A stretch of 13,875 nt of DNA from Candidatus Omnitrophota bacterium (GTDB lineage: Bacteria; Omnitrophota; Gorgyraeia; Velamenicoccales; Velamenicoccaceae). The notes below the pieces were generated by a model. That model worked only from the letters and a program-made list of their open reading frames with translations. It was not told where the DNA came from and searched no databases. The position numbers and the translations under genes were made by a program. The stretch lies in assembly GCA_028717105.1 (NCBI GenBank), contig JAQUOM010000034.1, positions 1 through 13,875 on the forward strand. Reading direction: 5' to 3'. Positions 1 to 6,358 of this stretch are shown piece by piece. Position 1 is the first letter of the stretch. Every line of letters begins with the position of its first letter.

Positions 1-92
1 ATGATCGTGTTATTGAAGCTTGCCTGGATATGGGCCACGCCTGCCGTCGAAGTCAGAACTTTTTTTCCTTTTTTCTTTCCTCTTTGTACCAT
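1..92 (-). CDS. rpsK: 30S ribosomal protein S11, N-terminal part (cut by window edge)
   Basis: This is the first 30 codons of S11, which sits on the 30S platform and helps shape the E site and the mRNA exit channel. The translation starts MVQRGKKKGKKVL and continues into AHIQASFNNTII, which matches the conserved S11 core start (AHIQATFNNTI in other bacteria). The ATG at 92 is preceded by AAGGAG (98-103) at a 5-nt spacing. The basic lysine-rich N-terminus is usual for the family. The gene follows rpsM, as in most alpha operons, but the spacer is unusually long (211 bp) and full of palindromes. The remainder of the gene, and probably rpsD, rpoA and rplQ, would lie beyond position 1. Confidence 0.93.
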   Translation of the reverse strand, partial: MVQRGKKKGKKVLTSTAGVAHIQASFNNTI

Positions 93-104
93 TGATGCTC
101 CTTA

Positions 105-123
105 ATTCCACCTCTGGTGGAAT
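105..123 (-). promoter_or_regulatory. Hairpin next to the rpsK Shine-Dalgarno
   Basis: ATTCCACC (105-112) and GGTGGAAT (116-123) form an 8-bp stem with a 3-nt loop. It ends one base upstream of the AAGGAG site (98-103) used by rpsK. It could affect ribosome access to rpsK. The pairing is seen directly; the role is inference. Confidence 0.5.
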
Positions 124-158
124 GAGGCCTTCCGCTTTCTCGGAATTGCGAAGGCCTC
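124..158. repeat. 9-bp perfect inverted repeat in rpsK leader
   Basis: GAGGCCTTC (124-132) and GAAGGCCTC (150-158) are perfect reverse complements separated by 17 bases. In the transcript they can form a stem immediately upstream of the hairpin at 105-123. No T run follows on the minus strand, so it is not a standard terminator. Confidence 0.6.
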
Positions 159-184
159 CCCCTTGCGGGGTTAATCCCCAAGCG

Positions 185-277
185 TATCTTGAAAATTTAA
201 GGTTGCCCGCCGAGCCCTGGCCCGGCCTCTCGGCCAGGGCCGAGGCGAGACTGGTTGAAACCTAAATTTTAAAGATA
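185..277. repeat. 93-bp inverted-repeat unit with GC-rich core
   Basis: The outer arms are AT-rich: TATCTTGAAAATTTAAGGTT (185-204) and AACCTAAATTTTAAAGATA (259-277). They are reverse complements apart from one mismatch and one extra base. Inside lies a GC-rich core with a perfect 9-bp stem, GCCCTGGCC (214-222) with GGCCAGGGC (232-240). A competing stem, CTCGGCC (229-235) with GGCCGAG (238-244), shares bases with it. The layout resembles a miniature inverted-repeat element or a large structured leader. No target-site duplication is evident at the ends, so a transposition origin is not shown. Confidence 0.6.
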
Positions 278-303
278 GTTACGCAAGGGATAAAGTTAAT
301 TTC

Positions 304-717
304 TTATTTCCCTGCCGCCGGCGCCGGTTTTTTCGCAGGTGCCTCGGCCGCCGCCCTGATGATACCCACATTCTTGCGCGGACCTTTTCTGGTCCGGGCA
401 TTCGTCTTGGTCCTCTGGCCGCGCACAGGCAAAGACTTTTTGTGCCGGAATCCCCGATAGGAACCGATATCCATCAAGCGCTTGATATTCTGTGCAAGCT
501 CCCTGCGCAAGTCGCCTTCCACACGATAGCCTTTCTGAAGGACGGCCGTAATACGGGAAACCTCTTCTTCGCTCAGATCCTTGCCTCTCTTGGCCGGATC
601 GATCCCTGCCTCTTTAAGGACATCCTTGGAATTGGATTCTCCGATCCCGTAAAGATACCTTAACGAGACATCAATCCTTTTTTCCTTGGGAAGATCTACA
701 CCTAAGATTCTTGGCAT
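304..717 (-). CDS. rpsM: 30S ribosomal protein S13
   Basis: S13 sits in the head of the 30S subunit, contacts the P-site tRNA and forms bridges to the 50S subunit. The 137-residue product begins MPRILGVDLPKEKR and has the helix-hairpin-helix region (YLYGIG, residues 21-26), the RVEGDLRREL segment (65-74) and the RTKTNARTRKGPRK signature (102-115) that reaches the P site. Bacterial S13 is usually 115-125 residues; here about 17 extra residues rich in Ala, Pro and Lys follow the core. The ATG at 717 has AGGAG (725-729) at a 7-nt spacing. The gene follows rpmJ after a 68-bp spacer containing a hairpin. Confidence 0.97.
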   Translation of the reverse strand: MPRILGVDLPKEKRIDVSLRYLYGIGESNSKDVLKEAGIDPAKRGKDLSEEEVSRITAVLQKGYRVEGDLRRELAQNIKRLMDIGSYRGFRHKKSLPVRGQRTKTNARTRKGPRKNVGIIRAAAEAPAKKPAPAAGK

Positions 718-745
718 AATTTAACTCCTGGCTCCCAAGCCCTCA

Positions 746-766
746 GCTCCTCGTGCTTTTAGGAGC
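746..766 (-). promoter_or_regulatory. Hairpin in the rpsM leader
   Basis: GCTCCT (746-751) pairs with AGGAGC (761-766) across a 9-nt loop in the short rpmJ-rpsM spacer. Near-copies of one 11-mer flank it: on the minus strand, AGCTCAGGGCT upstream and AGCTGAGGGCT downstream. In E. coli the alpha operon leader before rpsM binds S4. Whether this hairpin has a similar role cannot be told from sequence alone. Confidence 0.4.
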
Positions 767-785
767 AATGAGCCCTGAGCTGTTT

Positions 786-899
786 TCAACCCTGCTTCTG
801 TTTATGCTTGGGATTGCTGCAAATCACCCGCAAAATCCCGTGTCTTTTGATGATCTTGCAATTATTACAGATTTTCCTGACAGAAGATTTTACTTTCAC
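786..899 (-). CDS. rpmJ: 50S ribosomal protein L36
   Basis: L36 is the small zinc-binding protein near the peptidyl transferase region of the 50S subunit. Reading from a GTG at 899 gives 37 residues: MKVKSSVRKICNNCKIIKRH, then GILRVICSNPKHKQKQG and a TGA stop at 786-788. The zinc ligands Cys11, Cys14, Cys27 and His32 are all present, so this is the Cys-containing form. The length equals the family norm of 37-38. GGAG (907-910), in the larger site GAAGGAG, lies 7 nt before the GTG and supports this start. It is placed between infA and rpsM, as in most bacteria. Confidence 0.95.
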   Translation of the reverse strand: MKVKSSVRKICNNCKIIKRHGILRVICSNPKHKQKQG

Positions 900-963
900 C
901 GTTAAACTCCTTCGCTTGGCCTGACGGCGCCGCTGTCTTACGCCGCCTGTATCGCGCCAACGA

Positions 964-1182
964 TTATTTACATCTGAATGTGATGCGGCCGCGTGTCAAA
1001 TCGTAAGGCGACAATTCAAGCCTGACTTTATCCCCCGGCAAAATCCGGATAAAATTCATGCGGATCTTACCGGAAACATGGGCCAGGATCTTGTGCCCAT
1101 TCTCCAGCTCAACGCGGAACATCGCATTAGGCAATGACTCGGTAATGACCCCCTCAACTTCAATCGCTTCTTCTTTGGCCAT
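964..1182 (-). CDS. infA: Translation initiation factor IF-1
   Basis: IF-1 binds the 30S A site during initiation and works with IF-2 and IF-3. The 72-residue protein is a single OB-fold domain: MAKEEAIEVEGVITESLPNA at the start, then FRVELENGHKILAHVSGKIR, the IRILPGDKV segment near residues 45-53, and the terminal YDLTRGRITFRCK. The length is the usual 71-73. The ATG at 1182 is preceded by AGGA (1189-1192) at a 6-nt spacing, but that site lies inside a small palindrome that could mask it. The gene is separated from map by 90 bp of palindromic spacer and from rpmJ by 64 bp. Confidence 0.97.
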   Translation of the reverse strand: MAKEEAIEVEGVITESLPNAMFRVELENGHKILAHVSGKIRMNFIRILPGDKVRLELSPYDLTRGRITFRCK

Positions 1183-1188
1183 AAGCTT

Positions 1189-1201
1189 TCCTGAATCAGG
1201 A
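1189..1201 (-). promoter_or_regulatory. Palindrome covering the infA Shine-Dalgarno
   Basis: On the minus strand the sequence TCCTGATTCAGGA can fold as TCCTG-ATT-CAGGA. The 3' arm contains the AGGA that would recruit ribosomes to infA. AAGCTT copies at 1183-1188 and 1225-1230 are self-complementary and could close an outer stem around this hairpin and the next one. A role in limiting infA translation is inference. Confidence 0.45.
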
Positions 1202-1227
1202 CTTCCGCTTATTCGGTATGGCGGAAG
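1202..1227. repeat. Palindrome 1 in the map-infA spacer
   Basis: CTTCCGC (1202-1208) and GCGGAAG (1221-1227) are a perfect 7-bp inverted repeat with a 12-nt loop. Read on the minus strand, the unit resembles its neighbour at 1249-1271 in arm and loop sequence (TCCGccATaCCGaATA compared with TCCGtATCCGTATA). Confidence 0.6.
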
Positions 1228-1248
1228 CTTACCCTTCCCGAGTTAGCC

Positions 1249-1271
1249 CCTCCGTTATACGGATACGGAGG
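1249..1271. repeat. Palindrome 2 in the map-infA spacer
   Basis: CCTCCGT (1249-1255) and ACGGAGG (1265-1271) are a perfect 7-bp inverted repeat with a 9-nt loop. It starts one base after the map stop codon in the direction of transcription. No T run follows on the minus strand, so it is not a standard terminator. Confidence 0.6.
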
Positions 1272-1272
1272 T

Positions 1273-2022
1273 CTACTCCTCCCGGGTTAAAACAACGGGC
1301 CCTTCTTTCGTCAACGCTACCGTATGTTCAAAATGCGCTGAGGGCTCCTTGTCTTTCGTAACGGCTGTCCAACCGTCCTGGAGCACCTTGACTTCCCAGG
1401 TCCCCGCATTGATCATGGGCTCAATGGCAAAAACCATTCCCGCCTGAAGGACCGGGCTGTCTTCTTTGGTCACGTAATTGGGGATCTGCGGTTCTTCATG
1501 CAGTTCCCGGCCGATGCCGTGTCCCACAAAATCACGAACAACAGAAAAACCCCGCGCCTCAACATAGGCCTGAACAGACCTGGAAATATCCAGCAGTCGG
1601 TTCCCGACACGAAAAACCTTGATGGCTTCCTCGAGTGCCGCCTTGGCCGTCTCGATAAGCTTGCGGCGTTTCGTGTCAATCCGTCCGACGGGAAAAGTCT
1701 CGGCCATGTCCAAAAAATAACCGCTGTTTTCGATGCCGATATCAATGCTGACGATATCCCCTTCCCGCAGACGCCGCGGACCAGGAATGCCGTGCACGAC
1801 TTCTTCGTTGACAGAGACACAAATATGCGCCGGATACCCGCGGTATCCCTGAAAGGCGGACCTGACTCCAAAAGAACGGATTAAACCTTCTGTCTTGCAA
1901 TCCAGCTCCGCGGTTGTCAATCCCGGAGAAACCATGCCGGACAATTCCGCCATGATCTTCGCCAGGACCCGGCCGCCCTTGCGCATCTTGTCAATATCAT
2001 GACAAGTCTTGATAGGGATCAT
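1273..2022 (-). CDS. map: Methionine aminopeptidase, type I
   Basis: This enzyme removes the initiator methionine from new proteins at the ribosome. The 249-residue chain is a complete pita-bread fold without the N-terminal zinc-finger extension of some family members. The expected dinuclear metal ligands are Asp94 (IVSIDIGI), Asp105 (YFLDMAETF), His168 (VGHGIGRELHE), Glu201 (FAIEPMIN) and Glu232 (AHFEHTVAL). The substrate-side His77 (VVHGIP) and His175 are also present. The ATG at 2022 overlaps the adk stop by 4 nt (ATGA), so translation is probably coupled. The stop is TAG at 1273-1275. Placement between adk and infA is common in Gram-positive and several other bacterial groups. Confidence 0.97.
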   Translation of the reverse strand: MIPIKTCHDIDKMRKGGRVLAKIMAELSGMVSPGLTTAELDCKTEGLIRSFGVRSAFQGYRGYPAHICVSVNEEVVHGIPGPRRLREGDIVSIDIGIENSGYFLDMAETFPVGRIDTKRRKLIETAKAALEEAIKVFRVGNRLLDISRSVQAYVEARGFSVVRDFVGHGIGRELHEEPQIPNYVTKEDSPVLQAGMVFAIEPMINAGTWEVKVLQDGWTAVTKDKEPSAHFEHTVALTKEGPVVLTREE

Positions 2023-2660
2023 TTTAAAGAGCTGATAATTTTCTGGATCACAGAAAAAACATCTTTGGAATCCAGGTCGCCCGAAACATTCTCAAGTTTT
2101 CCCTGAACCCGGTAATAACCCAGGACGCCTTCCGATTCCTGCAAATAAACATGCAATCGGTTTTTCACCGTCGCCTCATTGTCATCCGGACGCTGGTAAA
2201 GCCCTACCTGGCATTGATCGCAAATCATATCCTTTTTGGGCGGCATATTCTTTAAGTGATAATTCGTTCCGCACTTCGGGCAAACACGTCTTCCGGTCAA
2301 TCGCTGGACCACGACATCTTCCGATGTCTCAAGGTAGATCGCCCTGTCGATCCCGCCCGGCAGGATATTGTCCAAAGACCTGGCTTGTCCTTCCGTCCTC
2401 GGAAAACCATCCAGGATAAATCCATTTTTGACATCCGAAGAAGACAGCCTGCTTTTCACCATTTCCGTCACGAGCGTATCCGGAACAAGCTTTCCGGATT
2501 CCATATAAGCCTTGGCTTTCTTTCCGAGCTCGGTATTATTCTTAACTTCACTGCGCAGGATGTCGCCCGTAGATATATGCGGCAGTCCAAATGCTTCAAT
2601 CATTAATTTCGCCTGGGTCCCTTTGCCGGCCCCCGGCGGCCCAAATAGGATCAACCTCAT
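2019..2660 (-). CDS. adk: Adenylate kinase (zinc-type LID)
   Basis: Adenylate kinase interconverts ATP plus AMP and two ADP in the cytoplasm. The 213-residue protein has the P-loop GPPGAGKGT (residues 7-15), the AMP-site HISTGD (28-33), the DGFPRT motif (84-89) and the catalytic arginine region LTGRR (121-125). The LID is the long form with Cys127, Cys130, Cys147 and Cys150, a zinc-binding set typical of Gram-positive and many other bacteria but absent from the E. coli enzyme. The ATG at 2660 comes one base after the secY stop. AGAGGA upstream is spaced rather far (about 11 nt), so translation probably depends on coupling with secY. Confidence 0.97.
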   Translation of the reverse strand: MRLILFGPPGAGKGTQAKLMIEAFGLPHISTGDILRSEVKNNTELGKKAKAYMESGKLVPDTLVTEMVKSRLSSSDVKNGFILDGFPRTEGQARSLDNILPGGIDRAIYLETSEDVVVQRLTGRRVCPKCGTNYHLKNMPPKKDMICDQCQVGLYQRPDDNEATVKNRLHVYLQESEGVLGYYRVQGKLENVSGDLDSKDVFSVIQKIISSLK

Positions 2661-2661
2661 C

Positions 2662-4008
2662 TTATCGGCGTCCTCTCAGCTTGGTCGATTTCAAAAATCC
2701 TTCGTAGTTCCTCGTCAACAGGTGCGACTCGATCTGCTTGACCGTATCCAAAACAACGCCGACCGTAATCAATAATCCCGTACCGCCGAAGAAAGAAGCC
2801 ACGAGGTAAGGGATCTTCAGCCACGCCATGAGCATATCCGGGAAGATGGCGATAAAAGCCATAAAAACAGCGCCGGGCAGCGTGATACGCGTCATGACGA
2901 AATCCAGATATTCGCCCGTGGGACGCCCCGGCCTGATTCCCGGAACAAACCCGCCATACTTCTTCATGTTCTCTGCGATGTCCGTAGGATTGAACACGAT
3001 GGCGGTATAAAAATAACAGAAGAAAATGATAAAAAGAGCGTAAACGATCGTATAAAGCGCATGGCCGCGGATCAAATTGTTAGCAAAAGCCTGAAACCCG
3101 GCATGCGGAATGAACGAAGAGATTGTCGCGGGAAACAGGATAATTGACTGTGCAAAAATAATGGCGATGATCCCCGACTGGTCGATCTTCAGAGGAATAT
3201 ACGTGCTCTGTCCGCCATATACTTTCCGCCCCACAACGCGCCGGGCGTACTGGACGGGAATCTTGCGCACAGCCTGAATGACCATGGTTACCGCGAAAAT
3301 CACGGCAACGAGTAAAAACAGCATGATCACGAAAACATAAGGTTCCAGCGTTCTCTTGGCAGGCGAATAGGGAGAAAACAGGACCCACAGCTGATACAGC
3401 GCAGAAGGAATCCTGGAAATGATGCCTGCCGTGATGACAAGGGATATCCCGTTACCGATCCCCCTTTCTTGGATCTGCTCGCCCAGCCACATGATAAAGA
3501 TCGTCCCGGTCGTCAATGTCAGGATGGTCAAAATCCGAAATCCCCATCCGGGAATCATGACGATCTCCAAGCCTTCAGATCTCCCCAGGCCTTCAACCCA
3601 GACAGCGATGAAATACGACTGGATCACAGCCAGAACAACCGTGCCGTAACGCGTATACTGGGTGATTTTCTGATGGCCGGACTTCCCTTCCTTGGCCAGT
3701 TTCTCCAAAGCCGGAACAACCGCCGTCAAAAGCTGCATGATGATCGAACAGGAGATATAGGGCATGATCCCCAAAGCAAAGATCGTCATGCGGCTCATGG
3801 CGCCGCCGGAAAACATGTTCATGATGCCAAAGAGCGCCCCGCCTTCCGTCGACATAATGCGCCGGAACAACTCGGCCAAGGCAGAACCGTTAATACCGGG
3901 AGTCGGAATATAGCAGCCCACGCGATAAACGGCCAGAAGGGCCAGGGCCACCAGGATCCGCTTCTTAAGCTCTGGTATCTTAAAAGAATTTAATAAAGCA
4001 GAAATCAT
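2662..4008 (-). CDS. secY: Preprotein translocase subunit SecY
   Basis: SecY forms the protein-conducting channel of the inner membrane with SecE and SecG. The 448-residue chain shows the expected hydrophobic segments, ten in all by family comparison. The first covers about residues 18-36. Signatures include FALGIMPYISCSIIMQLLT (77-95), the GEQIQERGIGNGISLVI stretch (176-192), PVQYARRVVG (251-260), and the ribosome-facing loop FNPTDIAENMKKYGGFVPG (339-357) followed by RPGRPTGEYLDF (359-370). The C-terminus is basic (LRGRR). The length is the family norm. The ATG at 4008 shares one base with the rplO stop (TAATG), a strong sign of translational coupling. Confidence 0.98.
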   Translation of the reverse strand: MISALLNSFKIPELKKRILVALALLAVYRVGCYIPTPGINGSALAELFRRIMSTEGGALFGIMNMFSGGAMSRMTIFALGIMPYISCSIIMQLLTAVVPALEKLAKEGKSGHQKITQYTRYGTVVLAVIQSYFIAVWVEGLGRSEGLEIVMIPGWGFRILTILTLTTGTIFIMWLGEQIQERGIGNGISLVITAGIISRIPSALYQLWVLFSPYSPAKRTLEPYVFVIMLFLLVAVIFAVTMVIQAVRKIPVQYARRVVGRKVYGGQSTYIPLKIDQSGIIAIIFAQSIILFPATISSFIPHAGFQAFANNLIRGHALYTIVYALFIIFFCYFYTAIVFNPTDIAENMKKYGGFVPGIRPGRPTGEYLDFVMTRITLPGAVFMAFIAIFPDMLMAWLKIPYLVASFFGGTGLLITVGVVLDTVKQIESHLLTRNYEGFLKSTKLRGRR

Positions 4009-4457
4009 TAGGACTTCTTGAGAATTTCTACCGTACCCGATGCGGCCTGGATTTTCTTAACGGCTGATTCCGTGGCGCGATGGACCTTCAGATGCAACGT
4101 CTTGTCGAGCTTGCCATCACCCAGAAGCTTGACCAAACCTTCCTTGTTCTTGATCAAGCCTTCATCGAAAAGATTGTCCGGAGAAACTGTCGCGCCCTTG
4201 GAAAACTTCTCCAGGGAGCCGACATTCACGATCTGGTAAGGATTGCAAGAGCGGCTGGTAAACCCTCTTTTGGGCAAGCGCCTGAAGAGCATCGTCTGGC
4301 CGCCTTCATATCCCGGCCTGAAATGTCTGCCCGCCCTGGAGCCCTGCCCCTTATTGCCGCGGCCGCTGGTCTTGCCGCGGCCTGAACCGACGCCGCGCCC
4401 GACAGCCCGAATCTTCTTATTGGCGCCTCGCGGCGCGTGCACATCAGTTATTCGCAT
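4008..4457 (-). CDS. rplO: 50S ribosomal protein L15
   Basis: L15 is a late-assembling 50S protein with a long basic extension that winds through 23S rRNA. The 149-residue product has the typical Gly/Arg-rich N-terminal half (RAVGRGVGSGRGKTSGRG, residues 17-34), then KGQGSRAGRHFRPGYEGGQ (36-54) and the folded C-terminal half ending in VEILKKS. The length is normal. The ATG at 4457 lies inside the last codons of rpsE (14-nt overlap). This leaves no room for rpmD (L30), which normally sits between rpsE and rplO. No strong Shine-Dalgarno is evident; initiation is probably coupled to rpsE termination. Confidence 0.97.
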   Translation of the reverse strand: MRITDVHAPRGANKKIRAVGRGVGSGRGKTSGRGNKGQGSRAGRHFRPGYEGGQTMLFRRLPKRGFTSRSCNPYQIVNVGSLEKFSKGATVSPDNLFDEGLIKNKEGLVKLLGDGKLDKTLHLKVHRATESAVKKIQAASGTVEILKKS

Positions 4458-4968
4458 GCTCTTGGCCTTCTGTTTCGCCGATATGTTGTTTCCTTAAACT
4501 GAAAATATCCAGATCCCGATTGATCGCCTTTAAGCCTTCTATGGTCGCCATAATGACATTGAGGGGATTGTTGCTGGTCAGACACTTCGTAAGAATGTCC
4601 TTGATGCCGGCGGCTTCGCAAACGGCGCGCACCGGGCCCGAAGCGATGATGCCCGTGCCTTCGACCGCAGGCTTCAGGATCACGCGCGCCGACCCAAAAC
4701 GCCCTACGACATCATGGGGGATCGTCGTTCCCTGCAAAGGAACATGCATCATGCATTTTTTAGCCTGAGCAATGCCTTTACGGATGGCGTCCGAAACTTC
4801 ATTCGCCTTGCCCAAGGAAACTCCGACCTTGCCTTTCGTATTCCCTACGACGACCAACGCGCTGAAGGACAGCTTCTTGCCGCCCTTGGTTACTTTCGCG
4901 ACGCGGCTGATCCTGACGACCTTTTCTATGGCTTCCTTGCTCTCTGTCACAGAAATGGGTTCAACCAT
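4444..4968 (-). CDS. rpsE: 30S ribosomal protein S5
   Basis: S5 lies at the mRNA entry channel and contributes to decoding accuracy and helicase activity. The chosen ATG at 4968 gives 174 residues: MVEPISVTESKEAIEKVVRI, then SRVAKVTKGGKKLSFSALVV with the double-stranded RNA-binding S5 fold, GKVGVSLGKANEVSDAIRKG (47-66), and the C-terminal domain with GTGIIASGPVRAVCEAAGI (104-122). Starts further upstream (to 5049) would overlap rplR by up to 80 bases. The ATG at 4968 is favoured by GGAG (4976-4979) at a 7-nt spacing and by agreement with S5 N-termini. The rplR stop is two bases upstream. Its last codons overlap rplO. Confidence 0.96.
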   Translation of the reverse strand: MVEPISVTESKEAIEKVVRISRVAKVTKGGKKLSFSALVVVGNTKGKVGVSLGKANEVSDAIRKGIAQAKKCMMHVPLQGTTIPHDVVGRFGSARVILKPAVEGTGIIASGPVRAVCEAAGIKDILTKCLTSNNPLNVIMATIEGLKAINRDLDIFSLRKQHIGETEGQEHANN

Positions 4969-4969
4969 C

Positions 4970-5329
4970 TTAAAACTCCAATCCACCTTTTCGCGCGGCA
5001 TCGGCAAACGCCTTGATGCGGCCATGATAATCACAACCGCCTCTGTCAAATACTACGCGCGTAATGTTCTTTTGTTTTGCGTCCCGCGCCACAATCTCTC
5101 CAAGCGCCGCAGCCGCCTTGACATTGCCCCCATAAGGCATCTTGCCCCTGAAATCCTTCGTTGCCGTCGAAGCACTCAACAACGTCGTCCCTTTGGTATC
5201 ATCAACGATCTGGATAAAAAGATTCTGCAGACTACGCCGCACGCTTAAACGCGGGCGCTCCGGCGTCCCGGCCACCTTTTCCCTGATCCTTAAATGACGT
5301 CTTTCTCTGGCTGTTCTATTGATCTTCAT
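4970..5329 (-). CDS. rplR: 50S ribosomal protein L18
   Basis: L18 binds 5S rRNA together with L5 and L25 and helps form the central protuberance. The 119-residue protein has the basic N-terminus MKINRTARERRHLRIREKVA, the PERPRLSVRRSLQNLFIQI strand region (23-41), and the conserved end VVFDRGGCDYHGRIKAFADA followed by ARKGGLEF. The length equals the family norm of about 120. The ATG at 5329 has no recognisable Shine-Dalgarno; instead the motif CACAGATTAAA (5336-5346) lies 6 nt upstream, as it also does near the rplE start. A 77-bp spacer separates it from rplF. Confidence 0.96.
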   Translation of the reverse strand: MKINRTARERRHLRIREKVAGTPERPRLSVRRSLQNLFIQIVDDTKGTTLLSASTATKDFRGKMPYGGNVKAAAALGEIVARDAKQKNITRVVFDRGGCDYHGRIKAFADAARKGGLEF

Positions 5330-5335
5330 AGGTTT

Positions 5336-5346
5336 TTTAATCTGTG
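5336..5346 (-). repeat. CACAGATTAAA motif before rplR
   Basis: On the minus strand CACAGATTAAA lies 6 bases before the rplR ATG. The same 11-mer occurs twice before rplE (7219-7229 and 7239-7249). All three copies are followed or extended by A-rich sequence, and no Shine-Dalgarno is present between this copy and the ATG. Confidence 0.6.
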
Positions 5347-5406
5347 TATCTCAAGCGCTCAGTTGTGTTATCAGAGGTCCCGTTTTCTGTTCACTTTTAA
5401 GTTGCC

Positions 5407-5946
5407 TTACTTCGTTACCGCCTTGCCGACCTTCCTGCGGATACGCTCATCTTTATAGCGGATCCCTTTGCCCTTATATGGCTCCGGAGGGCAGACGCGT
5501 CGGATTTCAGCCGATACCTGGCCCACCTGGGCCTTATCGACCCCCGTAATAACAATCTCGACCTGCTTGGAAGCGTCGATCTTGATCCCTTCGGGGATCG
5601 GATAATCCACGGGATGAGTAAACCCGACATTAAGCCTCAGATTCTTTCCCTGAATCTGGGCCTTGTAGCCGACTCCCTCGATCACGAGGGTCTTTGAAAA
5701 ACCGGATACAACCCCAACGATCATATTCTTGGCCAAGGCGCGCGTCGTCCCGAAAAGGGCGCGCACAGGCTTGGTGTCCTTCAACGCATTAAAGAACAGC
5801 TTGTTATCTTTCTGTTCGCAAGCAATATCTTCGGAAAGCCTGAATTCCAGCTTTCCCTTGGGGCCCTCAACCTTCAGATATCCTTCCTGAAGGTTTATCT
5901 TTACGCCCGGCAAAATATCAACTGGTCTCTTTCCTATTTTAGACAT
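5407..5946 (-). CDS. rplF: 50S ribosomal protein L6
   Basis: L6 binds 23S rRNA near the sarcin-ricin loop and the L7/L12 stalk base. The 179-residue product starts MSKIGKRPVDILPGV and has two repeated L6 domains. The second ends with the family signature PEPYKGKGIRYKDERIRRK (154-172), close to the C-terminus VGKAVTK. The length is typical (175-180). The ATG at 5946 follows rpsH by 6 bases, with GGTGAGGAG upstream overlapping the rpsH stop. This spacing supports co-translation with rpsH. Confidence 0.97.
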   Translation of the reverse strand: MSKIGKRPVDILPGVKINLQEGYLKVEGPKGKLEFRLSEDIACEQKDNKLFFNALKDTKPVRALFGTTRALAKNMIVGVVSGFSKTLVIEGVGYKAQIQGKNLRLNVGFTHPVDYPIPEGIKIDASKQVEIVITGVDKAQVGQVSAEIRRVCPPEPYKGKGIRYKDERIRRKVGKAVTK

Positions 5947-5952
5947 ATCTCC

Positions 5953-6348
5953 TCACCACACGTAGCAAAGTACTTCGCCGCCCACGCCCGCTTCCCTGGC
6001 CTGGACATTCGTCATTAACCCCTTGGACGTCGTCATAATAGCCGTCCCTTTGCCGCGCAAAACCCTGGGGATATGCTTGATATCCGCGTAAACGCGCAAC
6101 CCCGGACGAGACACCCTCTTGAGATTAATGATCACCGATTTTTTATGGACATATCTCAAATAGATCCTCAAGACGCCTTGTCTGCTGTCTTTGATGACCC
6201 TGAAATTCTCGATGAATCCTTCATTTTTGAGGATACCGGCGATCCCTTCCAGCAGCTTGGAATACGGAACATCCGTCTTTTCCTGACGGGCACGAGCGGC
6301 ATTCCTGATCAACGTCAACATATTGGCAATTGGATCTGTGAAACCCAT
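5953..6348 (-). CDS. rpsH: 30S ribosomal protein S8
   Basis: S8 is a primary binder of the central domain of 16S rRNA and in E. coli it represses its own operon. The ATG at 6348 gives 131 residues starting MGFTDPIANMLTLIRNA and ending with the near-invariant block around MTTSKGLMTNVQ, REAGVGGEV and LCYVW. A TTG codon immediately upstream (6349-6351) is in frame. The AGGAGG site (6355-6360), which overlaps the rpsN TAG stop, is 6 nt from the ATG but only 3 nt from the TTG, so the ATG is preferred. The length matches the family. Confidence 0.97.
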   Translation of the reverse strand: MGFTDPIANMLTLIRNAARARQEKTDVPYSKLLEGIAGILKNEGFIENFRVIKDSRQGVLRIYLRYVHKKSVIINLKRVSRPGLRVYADIKHIPRVLRGKGTAIMTTSKGLMTNVQAREAGVGGEVLCYVW

Positions 6349-6358
6349 CAAAAACCTC

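Larger units (their letters stand above)
93..303. other. rpsM-rpsK spacer, palindrome-rich, no gene
   Basis: These 211 bp are the longest gene-free stretch in the window. I find no supported coding region in them. In mRNA order they hold a 93-bp inverted-repeat unit with a GC-rich core (185-277), a run in which two C/G hairpins exclude each other (159-179), a 9-bp inverted repeat (124-158) and an 8-bp hairpin (105-123) that ends one base before the rpsK Shine-Dalgarno. An open frame of 81 codons on the plus strand crosses it but looks like chance. No clear intrinsic terminator (stem followed by a T run) is visible in the minus direction. Confidence 0.8.

Noticed and set aside
20..265. An 81-codon open frame on the plus strand spanning the rpsM-rpsK spacer
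   Set aside because: It begins opposite rpsK and is made mostly from the palindromes of the spacer. The protein resembles nothing I know, and no ribosome site is evident. Chance is more likely.
4969..5049. A longer N-terminus for rpsE
   Set aside because: It would overlap rplR by up to 80 bases. The ATG at 4968 has a well-placed GGAG and agrees with S5 homologues.
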